Source: Nocardioides zeae
GTDB lineage: Bacteria > Actinomycetota > Actinomycetes > Propionibacteriales > Nocardioidaceae
Assembly (NCBI RefSeq): GCF_030818655.1
Contig: NZ_JAUTAN010000001.1
Span: 3,100,001 to 3,164,000, forward strand
Direction: 5' to 3'
DNA: 64,000 nt
Positions 35,444 to 42,324 of this stretch are shown here, one piece after another. The position numbers were made by a program, and so were the translations under genes. The notes below the pieces were generated by a model that made no database searches, was not told where the DNA came from, and saw nothing but the letters and a program-made list of their open reading frames with translations. How positions within the stretch are numbered: position 1 is the first letter of the stretch; each line of letters begins with the position of its first letter.

Positions 35444-36589
35444 TCAGACGCCGAGGACGGTGCAGGCGCTGATGCCGGGCGCGCCGTACACGTGGGTGAA
35501 GCCCAGTCGCGGGGCCGGGGCGACCTGGCGCTCCCCCGCCTCGCCGCGGAGCTGGGTGACGATCTCGTGGACCTGGCGCAGGCCGGAGGCCCCGATGGGC
35601 TCGCCGTTGGCGATGCAGCCGCCGTCGGTGTTGACCGGCAGACGACCCCCGATCTCGGTGAGGCCCTCGGCGAGCCACTTCTCCTGCTCGCCGTGCTCGC
35701 AGAAGCCGCACTCGGCGAGGTGCATGATCTCGGCGCCGCTCTCGGTGTCCTGGAGCTGCGCGACGTCGATGTCGGAGGGCGCGACGCCCGCCATCTCGAA
35801 GGCCGCGCGGGCCGCGTCGGCACTCACGCTCGACGGCTCGCCGGCGCCCTGCACGGCGGGGCTGAAGACCTCGAAGGAGCCGAAGGAACGGGTGCGCGCC
35901 GAGACGGCCAGCACCTTGACCGGGCGGCCGCCGAGACGGCGCGCGGCGGCCTCGCTGGCGAGCACGATCGCGGCGCCGCCCTCGCCGGGCGAGCAGAACA
36001 TGTAGCGCGTCAGCGGGTCGTTGACCATGTCGGCGGAGGCGATGACCTCCTCGTCCATGGCCTCGCGGCGCCAGGCGTTGGGGTTGAGCGCACCGTTCCG
36101 GTAGGCCTTCGCCGCCACCCGCGCGAGCGTCTGCCGCGAGATGCCGTGCTGCTCCATGTAGCGCGCGATCTTGATCGCGAAGAACTGGGTGGTGACCATG
36201 AGCCCCGCCTCGCCGTAGCCGGCGGGCAGGCCCCACTCCTCGGGGCGCGGGTCGAACGCTCCCCGGGGGTGCTTGTCGAAGCCGACGGCGAGCGCGATCT
36301 CGGCCCGCCCGGACTCGATGGCGTCGATCGCCGCGACCAGCGCACTGCCTCCGGTGGCGCACCCGTTCTTCACGTTGGTGAAGGGGATGCCCGTGAGGCC
36401 GAGGTCGCTGACGAGCGTGTCGGCCAGGCCCGAGCCGTCGCTGCCGCCGAAGGCGACCTGCACGTCGGGCCAGGTGATGCCGGCGTCGGTCAGGGCGGCG
36501 CGCACCGCCTGGAGGGCGAGGGCGCGACCGCTGACGCCGGGCTGGCGCCCGAAGCGGGACAGGCCCGCACCGATGATCGAGACGGTCAT
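35444..36589 (-). CDS. SCP2-thiolase-family protein, aldolase-like
   Basis: 381 aa, thiolase fold of the SCP2/lipid-transfer group: SIIGAGLSRFGRQPG at the start, NGCATGGSALVAAIDAI with the nucleophile-position cysteine, and HVYGAPGISACTVLGV at the end. The usual GHPIGATG loop reads GEPIGASG at about residues 329-336, so the catalytic histidine of thiolases is replaced by glutamate. Partnered by a DUF35 protein (ATGA overlap), it resembles Ltp2-ChsH2-type retro-aldolases of steroid side-chain breakdown. I favour carbon-carbon cleavage of a 3-hydroxyacyl-CoA, but a thiolase role cannot be ruled out. Confidence 0.8.
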   Translation of the reverse strand: MTVSIIGAGLSRFGRQPGVSGRALALQAVRAALTDAGITWPDVQVAFGGSDGSGLADTLVSDLGLTGIPFTNVKNGCATGGSALVAAIDAIESGRAEIALAVGFDKHPRGAFDPRPEEWGLPAGYGEAGLMVTTQFFAIKIARYMEQHGISRQTLARVAAKAYRNGALNPNAWRREAMDEEVIASADMVNDPLTRYMFCSPGEGGAAIVLASEAAARRLGGRPVKVLAVSARTRSFGSFEVFSPAVQGAGEPSSVSADAARAAFEMAGVAPSDIDVAQLQDTESGAEIMHLAECGFCEHGEQEKWLAEGLTEIGGRLPVNTDGGCIANGEPIGASGLRQVHEIVTQLRGEAGERQVAPAPRLGFTHVYGAPGISACTVLGV

Positions 36590-36963
36590 CGCGCACCTCC
36601 GTCGACGACGGCGAAGCACGGCACCGGCTCGGTCGCGACGAGGGCGACCTGCGCCCCCGACAGCGTGGCGAAGTCCGCCCCGCGGGGGTCGAGGACGGCC
36701 TCGACCTTGACCCCCTCGGGCAGCTCGACGTACCCCACGGCGAAGGGGCGGAACCCCTCCGCCGGGGGCACGTACGGCGGTGACTTCGGTGCGAACCGCT
36801 GCACCGTCCACCCCCAGACCGTGCCCTGGCTCGACAGCGGCAGCGCGGCGGTCTCGTTCGAGCCGCAGCGCTGGCAGCCGTCGGCGACCGGGAAGGCGAC
36901 GTTCCCACAGACGGTGCAGCGGCTGCCCTCGAGGGCGGCGGGTGCGGCAGGTGCGGTGGTCAC
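36586..36963 (-). CDS. DUF35 OB-fold protein with zinc ribbon
   Basis: 125 aa. The N-terminal rubredoxin-like zinc ribbon is CTVCGNVAFPVADGCQRCG (four cysteines), followed by an OB-fold with GTVWGWTVQRFAPKSPPY and FAVGYVELPEGVKV. Such proteins bind the thiolase-like partner and place the acyl-CoA in Ltp2 aldolases and in polyketide thiolases. The stop overlaps the thiolase start as ATGA, supporting a complex. The GTG start at 36963 has CGAGGAGAACC upstream. Confidence 0.87.
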   Translation of the reverse strand: MTTAPAAPAALEGSRCTVCGNVAFPVADGCQRCGSNETAALPLSSQGTVWGWTVQRFAPKSPPYVPPAEGFRPFAVGYVELPEGVKVEAVLDPRGADFATLSGAQVALVATEPVPCFAVVDGGAR

Positions 36964-37031
36964 GGTTCTCCTCGGTCGACGTCGGTGTCGGGCTGGGACG
37001 GGCTAGGGGGTGGGGGCGGTGACCCGTCGGG

Positions 37032-37820
37032 TCAGCGACCGACCCACTTGGGCTCGCGCTTGCCGAGGAAGGCCTGCACGCCCTCCTTGGCGTCCTCCGA
37101 CTGCAGCGCGTTGCCCACGGCGAGGTGCTCCATGACCATGAGCGAGCGCACGTCGGCGTCGAGGCCCTGGTTGATCGTCATCTTGGTGAGACGCATCGCG
37201 AAGGGGCTCTTGTCGATGATCGGCGCGACGAAGTCGGCGACGAGCTGGTCGAGCTCCTCGGCGGGGGCCGACGCGTTGATGAGGTCGAAGTCGACGGCCT
37301 CGGTGCCGGAGAGCAGCTTGCCCGTGAGCATGAGCTCCTTGGTCTTGCGGAGGCCGATCATGCGCGGGAGGCGGTAGATCGGGCCGGCGCCGCCGAAGAG
37401 CGCGCGACGGATGTGGAAGTCACCGATCTTGGCGTCGTCCGCGCTGACCGCGAAGTCGCACGAGATCATGAGCTCGAAGCCGCCGGCCGTCACGTAGCCC
37501 TCGAGCACGGCCACGGAGGGCGTGTTCATCTGGTAGAGCCGGTCGCAGACCTGCGCCGAGAGCACCGCGACCTCCATGGCCTGGGTGTTGCCGACGTAGT
37601 TCTCGAGGAGCTCGTCGAGGTCGAAGCCCGAGCAGAACGTGCCGCCCTTGCCGCGGAGCACGAGCACGTGGAGGTCGGGGTCCTCGTCGACCTCCTTGAT
37701 GATCTCGTCGAGGCGGTGGAGCAGCTCCACCGTGACGGCGTTCTTCTTGTGCGGCCGGTTGAGCCAGACGCGGGCGACATTGCCGTCCTTCTCGAGCAGG
37801 ACGTGGTCGGTGTCGATCAC
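37032..37820 (-). CDS. Enoyl-CoA hydratase/isomerase family protein
   Basis: 262-aa crotonase. The CoA-binding and oxyanion segments are HKKNAVTVELL, GGTFCSGFDLDEL and VLEGYVTAGGFELMISCD; the glutamate in GGFEL matches the first catalytic Glu of hydratases. The second catalytic Glu (PE before the second oxyanion loop) is not visible; the region reads IGDFHIRRALFGGAG. It may therefore be an isomerase or another crotonase reaction rather than a classical hydratase. It has a GTG start with AAAGGACC upstream, is the first gene of the 12-gene leftward operon, and has two operator copies in its promoter. Confidence 0.82.
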   Translation of the reverse strand: MIDTDHVLLEKDGNVARVWLNRPHKKNAVTVELLHRLDEIIKEVDEDPDLHVLVLRGKGGTFCSGFDLDELLENYVGNTQAMEVAVLSAQVCDRLYQMNTPSVAVLEGYVTAGGFELMISCDFAVSADDAKIGDFHIRRALFGGAGPIYRLPRMIGLRKTKELMLTGKLLSGTEAVDFDLINASAPAEELDQLVADFVAPIIDKSPFAMRLTKMTINQGLDADVRSLMVMEHLAVGNALQSEDAKEGVQAFLGKREPKWVGR

Positions 37821-37837
37821 AGCGGGTCCTTTCAGAA

Positions 37838-37857
37838 TGAACTGGATTCACTTCAGT
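37838..37857. promoter_or_regulatory. CoA-regulon operator, site c
   Basis: TGAACTGGATTCACTTCAGT, 18 bases before the crotonase start codon. It agrees with site e read on the other strand (TGAACTGATGTCACTTCAGT) at 17 of 20 positions. Confidence 0.7.
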
Positions 37858-37886
37858 ATGTGCGCCCGGACTGGCGCCGGTCAATG

Positions 37887-37908
37887 CCTGAACTGAAGTT
37901 AGTTCAGG
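37887..37908. promoter_or_regulatory. CoA-regulon operator, site d
   Basis: Outer arms CCTGAACT and AGTTCAGG are perfectly palindromic around GAAGTT. Second site in the 83-bp gap before the crotonase operon; it covers the stop codon of the acyl-CoA dehydrogenase at 37904. Paired sites suggest tight or cooperative control of the main operon. Confidence 0.7.
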
Positions 37909-39067
37909 AAACTTCGAGCGGGGTGGAGCCGGGCACGGCGAGCAGCGCCGCCAGCCGCGCACGGTGGTCGCGCGCCGAGCCGAACTGGGCCTCGTCGCCG
38001 AGCGCCCGACGCAGGTAGCGGTGGGCCGGGTGCTCCCAGGTGAAGCCGATGCCGCCGTGCAGCTGGACGGCCTCGTGGGCCGCGGCCAGCACCGCCTCGG
38101 TGCCCACGGCGGCGGCCACGGCAGCGGCCACCTCCGCGCCGCCGAGGTCGTGGCCCGCTGCGACGTCGTCGTCGAGGCGCGCCGCGGCGTACCGCACTGC
38201 GGAGCGGCAGCGCTCGCGGGCGACGAGCACGTCGGCCAACCGGTGCTTGACCGCCTGGAAGGAACCGATGGGGCGGCCGAACTGCTGGCGGGTCGTCACG
38301 TGCGCCACCGTCATGTCGAGGAGCCGCGCCACCATGCCCGCGTGCTCCGCCGCCACGGCGACCTGGCGCAGGACCGCGAGGCGCCGCAGGGCGTCGTCGA
38401 CGCCGTCCGGCCCCACGAGGACACGGGCGGACGCGCCCTCCAGCACGACGTCACCCAGGCGACGCGTGACGTCGAGGTGCTCGAGCGGCGTCACGCCGGC
38501 TTCGGCCAGGTCGACGAGGAGCAGCATCCGCCCCTCCGGTCCCACGGCCGGTGCCACGAGGTGCGTGGCCCCGACGGCGTCGAGCACCCGGTGCAGCCGG
38601 CCGCTGGCCGTGCCGCCCTCCAGGCGCAGGGCCTCGGCGTGGCCCCACGCGTCGGTGACGAGGGCGGACCCCGCCAGTGCGTCGGCGAGGACGTCCGCGG
38701 CCACCGCCGGGTCGTCGGCGAGGAGCAGCGCCTGCAGGCCGAGCACGGCCGAGGACAGCACGGGGTCGGGCACGAGGGCGGCGCCCGTCTCCTCCAGCAC
38801 CACGACGAGCTCCCGCAGCCCGAACCCCGCGCCCCCCTGGGCCTCGGGCACGGCGATCGCGGTCAGGTCGAGCTCGGCCGTCAGCCGTCGCCACACCTCG
38901 GTGGGCACCTGGCCGCTCTCGACCGCACCCAGCAGCTGCTCGAGGTCGCCGTGCTTCTCGACGATCGACCTCGCCACGGCGCGGAGGTCCTCGTGCTCGG
39001 GCACGGGCGCGAGGACCGCGGGATCCGAGTCGGGCCAGAGCGGGGGCAGACGGTCGGGTGCGCTCAC
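37904..39067 (-). CDS. Acyl-CoA dehydrogenase, partner-subunit type
   Basis: 387 aa. VAVPEAQGGAGFGLRELVVVLEETG and VTTRQQFGRPIGSFQAVKHRLADV are standard ACAD segments, and it ends QLHGGIGFTWEHPAHRYLRRALGDEAQFG. The mid-domain region that usually reads T-EP-GSD is not recognisable, a trait of non-catalytic or beta subunits in actinobacterial heteromeric FadE enzymes. It may form an alpha2beta2 enzyme with the dehydrogenase at 34236-35432. A GTG start with AGGAGACG upstream. Its promoter holds operator site e and is divergent from the SnoaL-like genes. Confidence 0.83.
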   Translation of the reverse strand: MSAPDRLPPLWPDSDPAVLAPVPEHEDLRAVARSIVEKHGDLEQLLGAVESGQVPTEVWRRLTAELDLTAIAVPEAQGGAGFGLRELVVVLEETGAALVPDPVLSSAVLGLQALLLADDPAVAADVLADALAGSALVTDAWGHAEALRLEGGTASGRLHRVLDAVGATHLVAPAVGPEGRMLLLVDLAEAGVTPLEHLDVTRRLGDVVLEGASARVLVGPDGVDDALRRLAVLRQVAVAAEHAGMVARLLDMTVAHVTTRQQFGRPIGSFQAVKHRLADVLVARERCRSAVRYAAARLDDDVAAGHDLGGAEVAAAVAAAVGTEAVLAAAHEAVQLHGGIGFTWEHPAHRYLRRALGDEAQFGSARDHRARLAALLAVPGSTPLEVS

Positions 39068-39080
39068 GGTCGTCTCCTAA

Positions 39081-39100
39081 ACTGAAGTGACATCAGTTCA
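39081..39100. promoter_or_regulatory. CoA-regulon operator, site e
   Basis: ACTGAAGTGACATCAGTTCA, in the divergent promoter between the dehydrogenase (39067, leftward) and the SnoaL-like gene (39167, rightward). It lies 14 bases before the dehydrogenase GTG. Confidence 0.7.
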
Positions 39101-39131
39101 AGATAGGACCGAGGCCTCTCCGGCGCAACGG

Positions 39132-39167
39132 TTGGCGGGCAGCCAAACCTGAACTAGGTTCAGTTCA
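39132..39167 (+). promoter_or_regulatory. Promoter and operator site f of the SnoaL-like gene, probably leaderless
   Basis: TTGGCG (39132-39137) and TAGGTT (39155-39160) form -35 and -10 elements with a 17-bp spacer. The start codon ATG begins seven bases after the -10, so the transcript would begin at or next to the A of the ATG. Operator TGAACTAGGTTCAGTTCA (39150-39167) covers the -10 and the start point. Confidence 0.6.
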
Positions 39168-39532
39168 TGGCCACACCCAACCACCTCACGCGCTACTACG
39201 CCGACGTCGACGCCGGCGACATCGACGCCGCCCAGGCACGCCTCCACCCGGAGGTCACCTTCGCCATCCACCTGCCCGCGGAGTCGCGGCGCGGGACGAC
39301 GAGCGAGGAGATGGTCGGCTACCTCCGCGACCGGGGTCCGGTCGACCGGGCCCACCACCCGCTGCGCACCGGCGTCGACGAGGACCTCGAGTTCGTCTAC
39401 GGCGCGGTCGTGGAGGACGGCGTGACGACGACGGGCCACTTCCTCGCGGCCGTGCGCGTCACGGACGGGCTCATCACCCGCTACCAGGTCTCCTTCGACG
39501 TCGAGCTCGCCCTGCTGGGGGTGGACGCATGA
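39167..39532 (+). CDS. SnoaL/NTF2-like protein 1
   Basis: 121 aa, cone-shaped alpha+beta barrel of the SnoaL/limonene-hydrolase group: HLTRYYADVDAGDIDAAQARLHPEVTFAIH at the start and GHFLAAVRVTDGLITRYQVSFDVELAL at the end. Members include polyketide cyclases, ketosteroid isomerases, epoxide hydrolases and non-catalytic binding proteins, so the reaction is open. It has no ribosome-binding site, and the promoter places transcription start at the ATG, so it is probably translated leaderless. It is the first gene of a two-gene rightward unit controlled by site f. Confidence 0.8.
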   Translation: MATPNHLTRYYADVDAGDIDAAQARLHPEVTFAIHLPAESRRGTTSEEMVGYLRDRGPVDRAHHPLRTGVDEDLEFVYGAVVEDGVTTTGHFLAAVRVTDGLITRYQVSFDVELALLGVDA

Positions 39533-39895
39533 GCGCGACCCCGTTTCCTCCAGCAGTGGTTCACCTTCATGGACTCCGACGACCCCGACCGGGTGCTCGA
39601 CCACATCACCGACGACTTCGTGATGTCCGTGCTGTTCTCCCGGGGGGCCGACCAGGCCGCGGAGTTCACCGGCGACCGCGAGGGCCTGGTCGGCTACCTC
39701 GCCCAGCGCGAGAAGAGCACCCTGGTGCACGAGGTGATCGCCGGCAGCACGGTCGGCGACACCGAGCTCGTGCTCGGCCGCACCACGCGGGACGGCGCCT
39801 TCGAGGCCAGCTTCAACGCCTCGGCGCAGCTCGTCGACGGGAAGGTCCGTCGCCTGCTGATGGCCCGCACCCCCGCGCTCGAGTTCGAGGCCTGA
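39529..39895 (+). pseudogene. SnoaL/NTF2-like protein 2, frameshifted near its start
   Basis: The ATG at 39529 overlaps the stop of the first SnoaL gene as ATGA, but this frame gives a nonsensical protein. The family-like sequence FLQQWFTFMDSDDPDRVLDHITDDFVMSVLF and its continuation to 39895 lie in the next frame. Removing one C from the CCCC run at 39539-39542 would join them into a 121-residue protein starting MSATRFLQQWF. As written, translation could begin only at the internal ATG 39569 (108 aa) without a ribosome-binding site. It is either a real recent mutation or a base-count error in a homopolymer. The partner in the same barrel family suggests a heteromer. Confidence 0.75.
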
Positions 39896-39910
39896 CCTGG
39901 CGATCGGCCT

Positions 39911-39938
39911 GACCGGCTGACCCGTGGGTCAGCCGGTC
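39911..39938. terminator. Bidirectional hairpin between convergent SnoaL and MDR genes
   Basis: GACCGGCTGACC and GGTCAGCCGGTC, a perfect 12-bp stem with loop CGTG. It overlaps the last codons of the MDR gene on the minus strand and lies 15 bases after the SnoaL stop. Confidence 0.7.
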
Positions 39939-40951
39939 ACGACCATGCACTTGCCGCGGGTACGTCCCGTGAGCAGGTCGACGACGGCCTGGGGCGCCTG
40001 CTCCAGGCCGTCGTACGTCGCGGTGTCGAGCCGCATCCGACCCGCGCGCCACAGGGCGGCCAGCTCGACGCGCACCTCGTCGGCGTGCTCGGCGAACGCG
40101 CCGGCGCGGAAGCCGCGGAGCGTGAGGTTCTTGCTCGTCGCGAGGAACAGGTTGTCGATCCCGGGGGCGGGCGCGCCGTCGTACCCCGCGACGGCACCGC
40201 AGAGAGCGGCGCGACCGAAGGGCCGCAGGTGGTCCAGCGCCGCGACGAGGTGTCCCCCGCCGACGTTGTCGAAGTAGACGTCGATCCCGTCGGGGGCGGC
40301 GGCGGCCAGGCCCTCCGCCACGCCCGCGCGGTGGTCGAAGGCGGCGTCGAACCCCAGCTCCTCGCGCAGGTAGGCGACCTTCTCGGGACCTCCGGCGCTC
40401 CCGACCACGCGGCACCCCCGTGACCGCGCCAGCTGACCCGCCACGCTCCCGACCGCCCCGGCCGCCGCCGACACCCAGACCGTCTCGCCCTCGGCAGCAC
40501 GGGCGACGGGCACGATGCCGGACCACGCGGTGAGGCCGGTCCCGCCGAGCAGGCCGAGGTGGACCTCCGGCGGCGCCAGCTCGGCGTCGAGCCGGGTCAG
40601 CGCACCGGCACCGCCCAGTGCGCCCGCGCCCGCGTCGACGACGGCGAGCTCGCGGTAGCCGCGCGCGTGCTGCACGAGGTCGCCCTCGGCGAACCCCGAC
40701 GCCCGCGACTCGAGCACGGTGCCCACCGCCAGGCCCTCGATCCCCTCACCGAGACCGAAGGCCGGGAGGTAGCCGGGCGGGCTCTCGGGGTCCATCCGCA
40801 GCCGCACGGCCGCGTCGACGGAGTGGTGGCTGGTGGCGACGAGCACCTGGCCGTCCGCGAGGCGCGGCACCTCGACCTCGACCACCTCCAGGTCGGCGGC
40901 TCGGAGCGTGCCGGAGGGGCGGCGTACCAGACGCAGCTCGCGGGTCCTCAC
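39929..40951 (-). CDS. MDR-family NADP-dependent enone/quinone reductase
   Basis: 340 aa without zinc ligands. The cofactor motif is VSAAAGAVGSVAGQLARSRG; the DVYFDNVGGGHLVAALDHLRPFGRAALCGAVAGYDG stretch is typical of prostaglandin reductase/CurA-type alkenal reductases. It would reduce an alpha,beta-unsaturated carbonyl using NADPH. The GTG start at 40951 overlaps the MaoC stop as GTGA, so the two work together: hydration or dehydration by MaoC and reduction of the double bond here. Operator site g lies upstream of the pair. Confidence 0.85.
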   Translation of the reverse strand: MRTRELRLVRRPSGTLRAADLEVVEVEVPRLADGQVLVATSHHSVDAAVRLRMDPESPPGYLPAFGLGEGIEGLAVGTVLESRASGFAEGDLVQHARGYRELAVVDAGAGALGGAGALTRLDAELAPPEVHLGLLGGTGLTAWSGIVPVARAAEGETVWVSAAAGAVGSVAGQLARSRGCRVVGSAGGPEKVAYLREELGFDAAFDHRAGVAEGLAAAAPDGIDVYFDNVGGGHLVAALDHLRPFGRAALCGAVAGYDGAPAPGIDNLFLATSKNLTLRGFRAGAFAEHADEVRVELAALWRAGRMRLDTATYDGLEQAPQAVVDLLTGRTRGKCMVVTG

Positions 40952-41421
40952 GCCGACGGCTCCGCACCGTAGAAGCGGCACAGGACCGTCGCGATGCAGG
41001 CGGGCTTGGCGCCGTGCTCGACCTCGATCGTCACGTCGAACCGCGCCTGGACACCGCCTCCCACCGGCTGGACGTCGGCGAGCACGGCGCTGGCGCGCAC
41101 GCGGCTGCCCGCGGTGACGGGCGCGGGGAAGCGCACGCGGTCGAGCCCGTAGTTGACGCCCATCGCGGCACCGTCCACGACGACGAGCGCGTCGAGCAGG
41201 GGCGCGACGAGCGACAGCGTCAGGTAACCGTGGGCGACGGTGGCTCCGAACGGACCCCGCGCGGCCCGCTCCGGGTCGGTGTGGATCCACTGGTGGTCGT
41301 CGGTCGCGTCGGCGAACGTGTCGATCCGCTGCTGGTCGACCTGCAGCCAGGGCCCGGGGCCCAGCGCGGAGCCGACGGCGCCGGCGAGGTCGGGCAGCGG
41401 GATGCGGACGGCGGTGGACAT
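40948..41421 (-). CDS. MaoC-like (R)-specific enoyl-CoA hydratase
   Basis: 157-aa hot-dog fold. The hydratase-2 motif is FADATDDHQWIHTDPERAARGPFGATVAHGYLTLSL, giving the catalytic Asp/His pair in the expected spacing. It would add water to a trans-2-enoyl-CoA or act in reverse. First gene of a two-gene leftward unit, with GGGAGCCACC before the ATG. The promoter is shared with a divergent SDR gene and contains operator site g, so it belongs to the CoA regulon. Confidence 0.88.
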   Translation of the reverse strand: MSTAVRIPLPDLAGAVGSALGPGPWLQVDQQRIDTFADATDDHQWIHTDPERAARGPFGATVAHGYLTLSLVAPLLDALVVVDGAAMGVNYGLDRVRFPAPVTAGSRVRASAVLADVQPVGGGVQARFDVTIEVEHGAKPACIATVLCRFYGAEPSA

Positions 41422-41449
41422 GGTGGCTCCCTGCGGATCGGGGTGGCAA

Positions 41450-41469
41450 ACTGACCTGAGTTCACTTCA
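41450..41469. promoter_or_regulatory. CoA-regulon operator, site g
   Basis: ACTGACCTGAGTTCACTTCA, 15 of 20 matches to site e. It lies in the 100-bp gap between the MaoC gene (leftward) and the SDR gene (rightward), 28 bases before the MaoC ATG, so it may control both. Confidence 0.6.
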
Positions 41470-41521
41470 TACTGAACCACAACGGCTGCCGGCACCAGGC
41501 GCCAGACGAGGAGGGCGGGCG

Positions 41522-42286
41522 ATGGAGCTCGCAAGCGCGACGCCGCGGTTCGCGGGACGCACCGTGCTGGTCACGGGAGCGACCGGTGGCCTGGGGACCG
41601 AGATCTGCCGACGCATCGCCGGGGAGGGCGGACGGCTCGTCGTCACCGACCTCGACGAGGCACCCTGCCAGGAGCTCGTCGCCGCACTGCCCGGCGAGGG
41701 CCACCGGGCGATCCGCCTCGACGTGGCCGGCGAGGACTCGTGGGTCGCCGCCCTGGAGCAGGTCGCCGCCGACGGCGGCCTCCACGCCCTCGTCAACAAC
41801 GCAGCGCTGGGCAGCCTCGCCACGGTCGAGGACGAGTCCGTCGAGCACTGGGAGCAGGTCGTCCGCGTCGACCAGACCGGCACCTTCCTGGGGATGAAGC
41901 ACGGCGGCCCGCTCATCGAGACCTCCGGCGGCGGCGCGATCGTCAACCTCTGCTCGATCCTCGGCACGGTCGGCGGCTTCGGCAACTCGTTCGCGTACCA
42001 CGCAGCCAAGGGCGCGGTGCGCACGATGACGAAGAACGCCGCGCTGCACTGGGCCACCCGGGGCGTGCGGGTCAACTCGCTGCACCCCGGCTTCATCGGC
42101 ACGCCGCCGCTGCTCCAGCGGTTCGAGGGGACCGAGCGGCACGCGGCGATGCTCGCGGGCACGCCCATGGGACGTCTCGGCACGCCCGCCGAGATCGCCG
42201 CCGTCGTCGCCTTCCTCGCGAGTGACGACGCGGCATTCATGACCGGCTCGGAGATCTACGCGGACGGCGGCTGGACCGCCCGCTGA
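41522..42286 (+). CDS. SDR-family oxidoreductase (SDR 3)
   Basis: 254 aa. TGATGGLGTEICRRI, then NNAALGSLA, catalytic serine in LCSILGTVGG, YHAAKGA and the end FMTGSEIYADGGW. The start at the ATG 41522 has GAGGAGGGCGG upstream; the frame is open further upstream but only through the promoter and operator. Followed after 38 bases by an alpha/beta hydrolase gene. It is a third dehydrogenase/reductase within the same regulon; the substrate is unknown. Confidence 0.87.
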   Translation: MELASATPRFAGRTVLVTGATGGLGTEICRRIAGEGGRLVVTDLDEAPCQELVAALPGEGHRAIRLDVAGEDSWVAALEQVAADGGLHALVNNAALGSLATVEDESVEHWEQVVRVDQTGTFLGMKHGGPLIETSGGGAIVNLCSILGTVGGFGNSFAYHAAKGAVRTMTKNAALHWATRGVRVNSLHPGFIGTPPLLQRFEGTERHAAMLAGTPMGRLGTPAEIAAVVAFLASDDAAFMTGSEIYADGGWTAR

Positions 42287-42324
42287 TCCATCGACCCCAC
42301 CCCGTCGCTCGACAGGAGAACGCG

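Noticed and set aside
37032..39067. Steroid side-chain operon (chsE1-chsE2-chsH1-chsH2-ltp2)
   Set aside because: The DUF35/thiolase and paired dehydrogenases fit, but no other steroid genes are present and the ACAD11/APH pair does not belong to that operon; only the mechanism is borrowed for comparison.
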